A stretch of DNA of 64,000 bases from Rhodococcus sp. KRD162 (GTDB taxonomy: Bacteria; Actinomycetota; Actinomycetes; Mycobacteriales; Mycobacteriaceae): the NCBI RefSeq assembly GCF_017168335.1, contig NZ_JABFAU010000013.1:540172-604171 (forward strand), in the 5' to 3' direction. The stretch's first letter is position 1. Every line of letters starts with the position of its first letter. Below, piece by piece: positions 8,699 through 16,595 of this stretch. A program made the position numbers and the translations under genes. A model generated the notes under the pieces. That model saw only the letters and a list, made by a program, of their open reading frames with translations. It made no database searches and was not told where the DNA came from.

Positions 8699-9634
8699 AT
8701 GACCTCCATCGAGTTGCGCGTGTTCACCGAGCCCCAGCAGGGTGCCACTTACGACGACCTCCTGCGCGTCGCCAAAGCCGCCGAGGACTTCGGCTACGGG
8801 GCCTTCTTTCGGTCCGACCACTACCTCGCGATGGCCGGCGACGGCCAACCCGGCCCCACCGACGCATGGATCACCTTGGCGGGCCTGGCGCGCGAGACCT
8901 CGACCATCCGTCTCGGCACCCTCGTCACCTCGGCCACCTTCCGCTACCCCGGGCCACTCGCCATCGCCGTCGCGCAGGTCGACGCCATGAGCGGCGGACG
9001 CGTCGACCTCGGCCTCGGTGCCGGCTGGTTCGAAGACGAGCACAAGGCCTACGGCATTGCGTTCCCGCCGCTCGGGGAACGCTTCGACCGACTGGAAGAA
9101 CAACTGGCCGTCATCACCGGCCTATGGAAGACCCCCGACGGCGAGACGTTCTCACACCCCGGGAAGCACTACCCCGTCACCGACTCCCCTGCGCTCCCCA
9201 AACCGGTGCAGACCCCGCATCCGCCCATCGTCATCGGCGGCGGCGGCAAGAAACGCACCCCGGCACTCGCCGCAAAATACGCCGACGAGTTCAACATCCC
9301 CTTCGCCTCGCTCGCCGATACCCGGACACAGTTCGGCCGCGTCCGCGAGGCCTGCACCACCATCGAGAGAGATCCCGATTCGCTGATCTACTCCAACGCC
9401 CTCGTGCTCTGCTGCGGCCGCACCGAAGAGGACATCGCCCGACGCGCCGCTGCCATCGGCCGGGAGGTATCGGAACTACGCGAGAACGGCGCGGCGGGCA
9501 ACCCCGCCGAACTGGTCGACAAAATCGGAACCTTCGGAGCCGCCGGAGCGACCCGCGTGTACTTGCAGACCCTGGACATCACCGACATCGATCACCTCGA
9601 ACTCGTCGCGTCCGAGGTGATGCCGCAGCTGTAG
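8699..9634 (+). CDS. LLM-class F420-dependent oxidoreductase
   Basis: Luciferase-like TIM-barrel oxidoreductase, 311 aa, predicted to use deazaflavin F420 (or FMN). Motifs include FFRSDHYLAM, the RLGTLVTSATFRYPG segment and MSGGRVDLGLGAGW, which are standard in the actinobacterial TIGR03560-type F420 group. It stands alone, transcribed away from the permease and convergent with the acyltransferase gene, and is followed by a dispersed repeat copy. The substrate cannot be told from sequence. Confidence 0.9.
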   Translation: MTSIELRVFTEPQQGATYDDLLRVAKAAEDFGYGAFFRSDHYLAMAGDGQPGPTDAWITLAGLARETSTIRLGTLVTSATFRYPGPLAIAVAQVDAMSGGRVDLGLGAGWFEDEHKAYGIAFPPLGERFDRLEEQLAVITGLWKTPDGETFSHPGKHYPVTDSPALPKPVQTPHPPIVIGGGGKKRTPALAAKYADEFNIPFASLADTRTQFGRVREACTTIERDPDSLIYSNALVLCCGRTEEDIARRAAAIGREVSELRENGAAGNPAELVDKIGTFGAAGATRVYLQTLDITDIDHLELVASEVMPQL

Positions 9635-9680
9635 CGTCCGGAGTCGTTCCACCCGAGTCCACCTGCAGTCCCGCCCCCTG

Positions 9681-9740
9681 AAGTCCACTGAATGTGACAT
9701 CGACCGCCGAAAAGGCCACTGAACGTCACATCGAGTACCC
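9681..9740. repeat. Dispersed repeat, copy A
   Basis: About 60 bp, closely matching copy C at 41781-41839 and partly matching copy B at 41450-41492. Each full copy is two tandem versions of a 19-bp unit of the form CCACT-N-ATGT-S-ACATYGA joined by a linker containing CGAAAAGG. Here it lies between convergent genes (oxidoreductase and acyltransferase) and may act as a transcript end or be a small non-autonomous element. Confidence 0.75.
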
Positions 9741-9754
9741 AGAGGTCCCTCGGG

Positions 9755-10891
9755 TCAGGCGGCGGATTCGGAGCGCAGGCGGGCGTAGGTCGCGCTGATC
9801 CGCCGCGCCGCGGGCAGTTCGATCCAGCGGTACATGATTTCGGAGAGTGCGGCGGTGCCTGCCAGGAATGCCAGTACCGCAGCGCTGGGGCCCAGGTGGG
9901 GCTCGACCGTGGCGTAGATGCGGTAGAGCACGAGGGTGTGGATCAGGTAGATCGCGTAGCTGCGGGTGCCGATCCAGCGGACGACGGGCAGGCGGGTGAT
10001 CGGCCCGTCGTATCGGGCCAGGAGTAGGACAGTGCCCGTGACGACCACCAACGTCCAGAGGTAGGTGTCGCCCATCCAGAAGGTGTGCACGTCGATGGAC
10101 AGTCGGATGACTTCGACTTGGGCGATCACGCCGACCACCACCCACCGCCAGGTGACCAGCTTCGCCCAGCCGAGGTAGATGATCTGGCCGAGGAACAAGG
10201 TCGGCAGTACGCCTGCAACCTTGGTCAGGAACGGAACGGTGTAGGGCTGGGGCAGGTAGAGGTTGTAGGCGATGACCAGTGCGCACAGTGCTGCGCCGAG
10301 AAGTGGTACCGCGATCGGTGTGGTGCGTAGCGTCCCGCGCATCGAGATGCAGTAGAGATAGAAGACGATCTGCACGACGAGGGTCCAGGTCACGCCGAGC
10401 ACGGCGACTTCGGGCCGCAGGAAGAATCCGCCGAGGAAGAAGCTCAGCACGGCCTCGCCGTTGGTGATTCCGGGTTGTCCGCTGAACATGCCGTTGAGGC
10501 CGAGCCTGACGAGGATGATGGCCAGGGCGACGGCGAACCAGAGTGTCGGGATCAGGCGGGCGAGGCGGGCGACCATGAAGTCCCGACGCGATTGCCGCAT
10601 CGCGGATCGGGTGATCAGCAGGCCGGTGAGCAGCATGAACATACTGACGCCGACGAAGGACAGGTGCAGGTTGAGCCCTGCGCCCCCGATGAGTACTGCG
10701 GTGACGACGTCGATGACCCACCAACCGCCGCCGACATCGTCGATCAGATAGAAGGAGATGTGCGAGTACAGGACGGCGAACACGGCGATCACGCGAAGCA
10801 GGTCTGCGCCGCCCAACTGGACTCGAGGCGCAACGTCGCGCTGTGTGACGGACTCCTCGACCGCACTCTGGCTCGGCCGGTTCCCCTCCAC
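9755..10891 (-). CDS. Acyltransferase 3 family membrane protein
   Basis: 378 aa with about ten membrane segments, the OafA/YrhL type of acyltransferase that O-acylates cell-surface sugars or lipids. The N-terminal GADLLRVIAVFAVLYSHISFY contains the catalytic-type His near residue 45, and MFMLLTGLLITRSAMR with FMVARLARLIPTLWFAV gives the conserved Arg-rich loop. There is no C-terminal SGNH domain. The gene is alone on the minus strand. The acceptor is unknown. Confidence 0.87.
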   Translation of the reverse strand: MEGNRPSQSAVEESVTQRDVAPRVQLGGADLLRVIAVFAVLYSHISFYLIDDVGGGWWVIDVVTAVLIGGAGLNLHLSFVGVSMFMLLTGLLITRSAMRQSRRDFMVARLARLIPTLWFAVALAIILVRLGLNGMFSGQPGITNGEAVLSFFLGGFFLRPEVAVLGVTWTLVVQIVFYLYCISMRGTLRTTPIAVPLLGAALCALVIAYNLYLPQPYTVPFLTKVAGVLPTLFLGQIIYLGWAKLVTWRWVVVGVIAQVEVIRLSIDVHTFWMGDTYLWTLVVVTGTVLLLARYDGPITRLPVVRWIGTRSYAIYLIHTLVLYRIYATVEPHLGPSAAVLAFLAGTAALSEIMYRWIELPAARRISATYARLRSESAA

Positions 10892-11150
10892 CCTCGCGAG
10901 TTTAGGTTCCGTTCATCTCGAGTACCAATCCAGAGCCGGTCCGCAACTGTTTCGTGATATTCGAAGGGGATTCTCAGCCGGTAATTCGACTGCCTTGTTC
11001 ACACGAATTTATTCCGAGAAAAGCATCTCGGTTACAACGGTTGCACACGGGGTAGGAATGAGATTGGGTTGAACCCTACGAAAGATCCGAAGTAGGACGA
11101 ACGTGCCCGCATCACACGATGGGTACGGCGTCGTTAGAGAAGGGAACCAC

Positions 11151-11774
11151 GTGTCCGAGTACACCTTGCCCGACCTTGATTTCGATTACTCCGCCCTCGA
11201 GCCGCACATCTCGGGCGAGATCAACGAACTTCACCACTCCAAGCATCACGCCACCTACGTCGCAGGTGCCAACACCGCACTCGAGAAGCTGGCCGCAGCC
11301 CGCGAGGCCGAGGATCACGGCAGCATCTTCCTGCTCGAGAAGAACCTCGCGTTCCACCTCGGTGGCCACGTCAACCACTCCATCTGGTGGAAGAACCTCT
11401 CGCCCAACGGTGGCGACAAGCCCGAGGGTGATCTCGGTGCCGCGATCGACGATCAGTTCGGTTCGTTCGACAAGTTCCGCGCGCAGTTCACCGCGGCCGC
11501 CAACGGCCTGCAGGGCTCGGGCTGGGCAGTTCTGGGCTACGACTCGCTCGGCAAGAAGCTGCTGACCTTCCAGCTCTACGATCAGCAGGCAAACGTGCCG
11601 CTCGGCATCATCCCGCTGCTCCAGGTCGATATGTGGGAGCACGCCTTCTACCTGCAGTACAAGAACGTCAAGGCCGATTACGTCAAGGCGTTCTGGAACG
11701 TCGTCAACTGGGCCGATGTCCAGGCTCGTTTCGAGGCCGCAACGTCGAAGACTCCGGGCCTGATCTTCCCGTAG
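11151..11774 (+). CDS. sodA: Fe/Mn superoxide dismutase
   Basis: 207 aa; converts superoxide to oxygen and hydrogen peroxide. Metal ligands are His28 (in [12 protein letters not shown]), a His in [10 protein letters not shown], and Asp/His in the terminal [11 protein letters not shown] signature. The start is GTG at 11151, preceded by GAAGGGA; upstream in-frame residues show no SOD homology. The G/Q pattern near LYDQQANV does not let me decide between Fe, Mn or either metal. A strong stem-loop follows. A manganese riboswitch gene lies about 1 kb downstream, which fits a manganese theme but is not evidence of co-regulation. Confidence 0.95.
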   Translation: MSEYTLPDLDFDYSALEPHISGEINELHHSKHHATYVAGANTALEKLAAAREAEDHGSIFLLEKNLAFHLGGHVNHSIWWKNLSPNGGDKPEGDLGAAIDDQFGSFDKFRAQFTAAANGLQGSGWAVLGYDSLGKKLLTFQLYDQQANVPLGIIPLLQVDMWEHAFYLQYKNVKADYVKAFWNVVNWADVQARFEAATSKTPGLIFP

Positions 11775-11828
11775 GTTTCGCACCACGAGCGTGAAGCTCG
11801 AGCATCACCAGCGTCACCGATAGCGTCG

Positions 11829-11867
11829 ATGGACCACTGCCCCGCTCAGACGGGTGCAGTGGTCCAT
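11829..11867 (+). terminator. Terminator hairpin after sodA
   Basis: A perfect 12-bp stem, ATGGACCACTGC pairing with GCAGTGGTCCAT, with a 15-base GC-rich loop. It lies 55 bases after the sodA stop and is followed by TCACGCTTC, with no clear U-tract. Confidence 0.8.
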
Positions 11868-12006
11868 TCACGCTTCGAAGCCGTCCGACTCCGATGCTGG
11901 CACTCTCCCTATCTTGTGTGCCAGCCGTTTTCGGGTCATTCTCTTCTTTACCCAACGTCGTGTGCCTGGCTTTCTGCCCTGTACCTGTCTGGGAGGAATT
12001 GACGAG

Positions 12007-12534
12007 ATGGACGAGCGAGATCTCATCGGTGTTTCACCGTTTCATGCCGCCGGCCTGCTACGCGGCTTCGTGATTTCCGGCCGTTGGCCGGACACAACCA
12101 AGGAATGGGCTCAATTTCTGGCCCTCGCCGTCCGGGTCGCCTCGATGCCGGGCCTGTTGGCGACGTCGACGGTGTTCGGGGTGCGGGAGGAGTTGCCCGA
12201 GGATCCCGCGCCCGGGACGGTGGGATTGGTGGTAGCCGAGGGCCCTGTGATCGGCGACTTCGCACTGGCTCCCGGACGCTTCTCCGAGCACCAACCGGCC
12301 GCACTGCTGATGTTGCATCCGCCATCGGAGACGACGCCGACCCTCCCCGAGTGCATGGGTGCAGCATCCGGTTGCGTTCTGCTTCCCGGCCTTCCCCACC
12401 TGGGCCTGGATCATCGGGCTGCATGGGTGGAGGCCGAGTCCGACGGCACCGTGACCTCGATGGTCAGCCGGGTGGGCCTCGACCCGATCAGCGATCCCGA
12501 CACAGCGGTTTTGGCGATGCTCCTCGCATCCTGA
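12007..12534 (+). CDS. Conserved hypothetical protein
   Basis: 175 aa; not recognised. The start ATG at 12007 has GGGAGGAA about nine bases upstream. The protein is soluble with no signal peptide or membrane segment; it has the segments HAAGLLRGFVISGRW and LPECMGAASGCVLLPGLPHLG and a predicted alpha/beta fold. Codon use agrees with its neighbours. It is separated from the following manganese riboswitch and is probably a single-gene unit. Confidence 0.6.
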   Translation: MDERDLIGVSPFHAAGLLRGFVISGRWPDTTKEWAQFLALAVRVASMPGLLATSTVFGVREELPEDPAPGTVGLVVAEGPVIGDFALAPGRFSEHQPAALLMLHPPSETTPTLPECMGAASGCVLLPGLPHLGLDHRAAWVEAESDGTVTSMVSRVGLDPISDPDTAVLAMLLAS

Positions 12535-12618
12535 CCGGTACCCGCACCGGATTCTTCGGCACCCCAAACTTATTGCTGCATTGGACAATTGGCGATAGGG
12601 CCCATAAAGTCGATGCAG

Positions 12619-12713
12619 CGAAGGGGAGTAGCCCCCAATCATCGTGTCGACATACTGGCCGCCCAATGCGGCCCGGCACCTGAACCGGCCAGTTCCGGTG
12701 GGCGAGACCTTCG
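12619..12713 (+). ncRNA. yybP-ykoY manganese riboswitch
   Basis: The 5' element CGAAGGGGAGTAGC and the 3' element GAGACCTTCG are the hallmark ends of the yybP-ykoY motif; CGAAGG (12619-12624) pairs with CCTTCG (12708-12713) to close the P1 stem. Between them, TGGCCGCCC-N-GCGGCC and CCGGCACCTGAACCGG form internal helices. Downstream, GTCCGTTGGAC could be an expression-platform hairpin just before the GAGGAG ribosome site of the TMEM165/GDT1 gene. The class senses Mn(II) and commonly controls this gene family. Confidence 0.87.
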
Positions 12714-12740
12714 GTCCGTTGGACGACCGAGGAGTCTGCT

Positions 12741-13439
12741 GTGCTGTCCGCATTACTGTTGAGTTTCGCTGTCATTTTCGTGGCCGAACTGGGCGACAAG
12801 TCCCAGCTCATGGCCATGACGTTCGCACTTCGCTACAAGTGGTACGTCGTCATCGGCGGCATCACTGCCGCCACCACCGTCGTGCATCTGGTCTCGGTTG
12901 CGGTCGGCCATTTCCTCGGCGTCTCGATCCCGACCGAGCTGATCTCCATCGTCGGCGGCATCGCGTTCGTCATCTTCGGACTCTGGACGTTGCGCGGCGA
13001 TTCCCTGTCCGAGGACGAGGGCGCGAAGGCCTCCCGCGTCACCAGATCTGCATTCCTGGCGATCGCCTCGGCATTCTTCCTCGCCGAACTGGGCGACAAG
13101 ACGATGCTGGCCACCGTCACTCTCGCGGCCGACAACGACTGGGTCGGGGTGTGGATCGGCTCGACTGTCGGCATGGTCGCGGCGGACGCGCTCGCCATCG
13201 TGGTCGGCGCGGTACTCGGAAAGCACCTGCCGGAGCGGGTGATTCAGTTCGGCGCGGCCATCCTGTTCTTCGTCTTCGGTGCGGTCCTGTTCTTCGAGGG
13301 CTTGATGCCCGGCACTGCCGCTCCGTACATCGCGGCCGGGGTGGTGCTCGCAGTCTCCGCCGTCGTCATCGCAATCCTTCGGCGTTCTCGCGCGAGGTCC
13401 GCCCGGGAGCCAGTGGAGCAGAACACCACCGGAGCCTGA
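12741..13439 (+). CDS. TMEM165/GDT1 (UPF0016) family manganese exporter
   Basis: 232 aa, six to seven membrane segments arranged as two homologous halves, each with the family ion-binding motif E-x-G-D-K-S/T (VAELGDKSQLMA near residue 16 and LAELGDKTMLA near residue 115). Bacterial members export Mn(II), or transport Ca/Mn. The GTG start at 12741 follows GAGGAG. The manganese riboswitch directly upstream supports Mn efflux induced by excess Mn. A short 33-base gap separates it from the kinase-like gene. Confidence 0.93.
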   Translation: MLSALLLSFAVIFVAELGDKSQLMAMTFALRYKWYVVIGGITAATTVVHLVSVAVGHFLGVSIPTELISIVGGIAFVIFGLWTLRGDSLSEDEGAKASRVTRSAFLAIASAFFLAELGDKTMLATVTLAADNDWVGVWIGSTVGMVAADALAIVVGAVLGKHLPERVIQFGAAILFFVFGAVLFFEGLMPGTAAPYIAAGVVLAVSAVVIAILRRSRARSAREPVEQNTTGA

Positions 13440-13472
13440 CCCTGGAACTACACTCCTGCTCTGGAGGGGTGC

Positions 13473-14654
13473 ATGGAAACAGATCATCAGGCGGCGGGGG
13501 CCGACCAGGCGCATCGATCGACCGAACGCCTGATCAGGATCTTCGGCCGGTTCGTCGGCACCGGCTACCTCGTGTATCTGGTGTTGCTCGTTCCCGACAT
13601 CGCGCGCAACAGCGCTGGGATGCCAGGGTGGTGGATGTGGACGGCTGTGGTGGCCGTCTTCGGCAGCGGTCTGACCTTCGGAGCGTTCACATTTCATCCG
13701 AGCATGGCGGTCGTCCGAGTTGCCGGCTCGGTTGCTGCCCTCACTTTTCCGATCATGGCCTTGTTGTGGTGGGTGGCGTGGGACGGCATCACCTTCGATC
13801 GCAGTGGATCGTTTCTCGCCTCGTTTCCCGGTCTGGCCGCGCTCGCCGCCGCGACCGTATGGCGGCGCCCCATCCCGGTGTTCATCCACATGATTGCCTG
13901 CGTCGTCATCGTGCAGCTGACCAATCAAGCTGTACGCGAGCCATTTCCGCGCAGCAACGTGATTGCCGAGATCTTCTTCGGGTTGATGTTCTGCACGGTG
14001 TTCGTCGCCGCGACGTTGGCGGCACTGCGCACCGGCCGGCTCTTGGACGCCACGATCAGCTCGACCCACGGTGATGCCGCGCGCGCGGCAGCGGCCTCGG
14101 CGCGTGAGGTCGAGCGTGAACGGATCGATGCCCTGATCCACGACGAGGTCATGTCGTCGATGCTGGCCGTGGCACGATACGGCCGCACTCCGGGCCTGGC
14201 GCTCCAGGCCCGCTCGGCTCTTGCGCATCTGGACGACCTGAACACCGGCACAGTCTCCGAGACACTGTCTGCGGACGAGACTCTCGCGCGGCTGCGGTCA
14301 GCCGCTACGACCGTCGACGAGTCCATCGTGTTCACCGCGCACGAGGAACCGGCGACGGCGAGCTACCCGGCCGATGTCGTCCACGCCGTTGCTTCTGCAC
14401 TCGCAGAAGCGATGCGCAACAGTCTCATTCACGCTCGTGCGTCGAGCAGGTCGGTCACGGTCGAGCTCACACCCATCACGTTGCGAGCCACCGTACGGGA
14501 CGACGGAATCGGTTTCGATCCGCGGGCTGTGCCCTCGCACCGACTCGGCGTCGCCGTCAGCATCGAAGGCAGAATGCGGCAGCTCGACGGCGGTGCGGCC
14601 GAGATCGAATCGTCCAGCTCCGGCACCACCGTGACGTTGAGTTGGAAGCGATGA
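13473..14654 (+). CDS. Membrane sensor histidine-kinase-like protein
   Basis: 393 aa. Five or six membrane segments span about residues 25-185, then a helical region with a His-containing box LIHDEVMSSMLAV (His223), reminiscent of NarL-type kinases of the HD-box group, and a C-terminal HATPase_c domain with the N box (EAMRNSLIHA) and G1 box (RDDGIGFD) followed by a GTTVTLSW end. It probably autophosphorylates on His223 in response to an unknown membrane signal. No response regulator gene is adjacent; instead its TGA overlaps the ATG of a second membrane protein. Confidence 0.78.
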   Translation: METDHQAAGADQAHRSTERLIRIFGRFVGTGYLVYLVLLVPDIARNSAGMPGWWMWTAVVAVFGSGLTFGAFTFHPSMAVVRVAGSVAALTFPIMALLWWVAWDGITFDRSGSFLASFPGLAALAAATVWRRPIPVFIHMIACVVIVQLTNQAVREPFPRSNVIAEIFFGLMFCTVFVAATLAALRTGRLLDATISSTHGDAARAAAASAREVERERIDALIHDEVMSSMLAVARYGRTPGLALQARSALAHLDDLNTGTVSETLSADETLARLRSAATTVDESIVFTAHEEPATASYPADVVHAVASALAEAMRNSLIHARASSRSVTVELTPITLRATVRDDGIGFDPRAVPSHRLGVAVSIEGRMRQLDGGAAEIESSSSGTTVTLSWKR

Positions 14655-15667
14655 ACGGTCAGGACATCCGTGACCTGTTGTCGATGAAGTCGCCGGCTGC
14701 GTACGCGGTTGCTGTCTTCTACATCCTCGCGTGCCTGGTATGCGCATCCGCGACCCTGACCGGGGTGTCCGCCGTGTGGCCCGAATACGCAGCGGTGCTC
14801 GTGCTCTCGGCCGCAGTCATCCTCTTGCTCAGAGCGCCGGGTGACCCACCGAGCCGGCGGGCGACCGCGCTGATGGCCGCATCGGGCCCGGTCGCAGCCG
14901 CGCTGGTCTTCGCCGTGTTGCCGGTACCACTTGCCGGGAGCCTGCAGACTTGGCCCTTGGGCATGCCATTGGTGATCTACACCTTCATGTGTGTTCGCGG
15001 TCGCACCCTGGCCGCGTGGCTCGGGCTGACACTGACCATGTCGGTGGCCATCGGGTGGGCGGTGGTGACGGGCCAGGGATTCCTGTACGGGCTTTCGTTC
15101 AGCGCGATCAACGCCGCACCGATGGTGATGGCGACCTTCTTCGCCTTCACCATTCGCCCGTTGGCCGCCTCGATTTTCGAGCTGCGCAAGCAATCGACCG
15201 TTCGAATCGCTTCCCAGGCTGCGGCCGCGGCCGCCCTCGAGGAGCGGGACGCTCGCCTGGCGAGCCTCGACGCGCTGGCCCGTCCGTTGCTGCAGCGCAT
15301 CGCCGACGGACCCGAACCCACCGAGGAGGAAATCCTCGCCTGCCTGCTCCTCGAAGCCGAGCTCCGCGACTCCCTGCGCGCTCGGGGTCTGATGCTGCCC
15401 GAACTCTCCCGTGCAGCACGATCCGCCAGGGCCCGCGGTGTCGAGGTGATACTTCTCGACGACCGCGGGTCGGCCGCGCTCGACGACGACGTACGCGAAC
15501 GCATCGTGGCTGCCGCGTCGAGCACTCTCGATACCGTCGGAGCCGGTTCCGTGACCGTGCGGTTACTGCCTCCCGGCCGCCCCGTCGCAGCGACGGTTCT
15601 GCTCGACGACCTCGGCGACGGTGCAGAACGCGTCGAGTACGACGACACCGGCCGCATTCGGAGCTGA
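14651..15667 (+). CDS. Membrane protein, partner of the kinase-like gene
   Basis: 338 aa starting at the ATG inside an ATGA overlap with the previous gene. Five or six N-terminal membrane segments (to about residue 170) lead into a cytoplasmic helical region rich in Ala, Arg and Glu (RIASQAAAAAALEERDARLASLDALARPLLQRI) and a final alpha/beta part. The layout mimics its upstream neighbour, but the N, G1 and G2 ATP-binding boxes are not visible, so it may be a degenerate kinase or a regulatory partner. I recognise no named family. Confidence 0.65.
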   Translation: MNGQDIRDLLSMKSPAAYAVAVFYILACLVCASATLTGVSAVWPEYAAVLVLSAAVILLLRAPGDPPSRRATALMAASGPVAAALVFAVLPVPLAGSLQTWPLGMPLVIYTFMCVRGRTLAAWLGLTLTMSVAIGWAVVTGQGFLYGLSFSAINAAPMVMATFFAFTIRPLAASIFELRKQSTVRIASQAAAAAALEERDARLASLDALARPLLQRIADGPEPTEEEILACLLLEAELRDSLRARGLMLPELSRAARSARARGVEVILLDDRGSAALDDDVRERIVAAASSTLDTVGAGSVTVRLLPPGRPVAATVLLDDLGDGAERVEYDDTGRIRS

Positions 15668-15793
15668 GGGGGACCCGGTCGCTGTGACGAGTGCCTCACG
15701 AGAGGGTGAGGTACCCCGCCGGTTATGGTGCAAGCGACCACGAGGGTGCGGCCTGGCCGCGGCCCGCCACTGTGAGCGAAGGGGATCGACGAC

Positions 15794-16561
15794 GTGGAGA
15801 TTTCAGGAACAGCAGCACTTGTCACCGGCGGGGCTTCGGGCCTCGGTGCCGCAACGGCCGCACGTCTGGCCGCCGCGGGCGCGACCGTGTTCGGGCTCGA
15901 TCTGCCGCAGTCCATCGAGCGCGCAGGCGACAGTGTCCCGGACGGGGTGACGCTGCTACCTGCGGACGTCACCAGCGAGTCCGAGGTCGAGGCCGCACTC
16001 GACACGATCGTCGAGTCCGGTGTGCCGTTGCGCATCGTCGTCAACTGTGCCGGTGTGGGCTGGGCTGGTCGCATCCTGTCCAAGAAGGGACCGCACGATC
16101 TCGAGCTGTTCCGCACGGTCATCACCATCAACCTGCTGGGTACGTTCAACGTGATGCGACTGGCCGCGAATCGGATGCAGTCGCAGTCCACCGTCGACGA
16201 GGCAGGCCAGCGCGGCGTCGTCATCAACACTGCGTCGGTGGCGGCGTTCGAGGGTCAGATCGGCCAGATCGCCTACACCGCCTCCAAGGGCGGCGTGCAT
16301 GCGATGACCATCACCGCGGCCCGCGACCTTGCCCAGGTCGGTATCCGCGTCAACACCATCGCTCCCGGCATCGTCGACACCCCGATGTTGGCCGGCGTCA
16401 CCGAGGAATACCGTCAGGGCCTCGAGGCTTCGGTCCCGTTCCCCTCACGCCTGGCCCAGCCGAGCGAGTACGCGCAGCTGGTCCAGATGATTGCCGAGCA
16501 CGACTATCTCAACGGCGAGACCATCCGGATGGACGGTGCGATCCGTATGGCTCCGCGCTAG
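15794..16561 (+). CDS. SDR-family 3-hydroxyacyl-CoA dehydrogenase (type 2-like)
   Basis: 255-aa short-chain dehydrogenase. The cofactor motif TGGASGLG is at residues 10-17, NCAG near 77-80, the catalytic Ser in NTASVAAFEGQIG and the Tyr/Lys in YTASK. The segment IAPGIVDTPML resembles 3-hydroxy-2-methylbutyryl-CoA/3-hydroxyacyl-CoA dehydrogenases (HSD17B10 type), which act in branched-chain or fatty acid oxidation. The start GTG at 15794 follows GAAGGGG. It is followed immediately by a convergent nuclease gene. Family certain, substrate inferred. Confidence 0.88.
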   Translation: MEISGTAALVTGGASGLGAATAARLAAAGATVFGLDLPQSIERAGDSVPDGVTLLPADVTSESEVEAALDTIVESGVPLRIVVNCAGVGWAGRILSKKGPHDLELFRTVITINLLGTFNVMRLAANRMQSQSTVDEAGQRGVVINTASVAAFEGQIGQIAYTASKGGVHAMTITAARDLAQVGIRVNTIAPGIVDTPMLAGVTEEYRQGLEASVPFPSRLAQPSEYAQLVQMIAEHDYLNGETIRMDGAIRMAPR

Positions 16562-16595
16562 AAGTCGATGCGTGGCCCCGTCGAAGTCGATGGGG

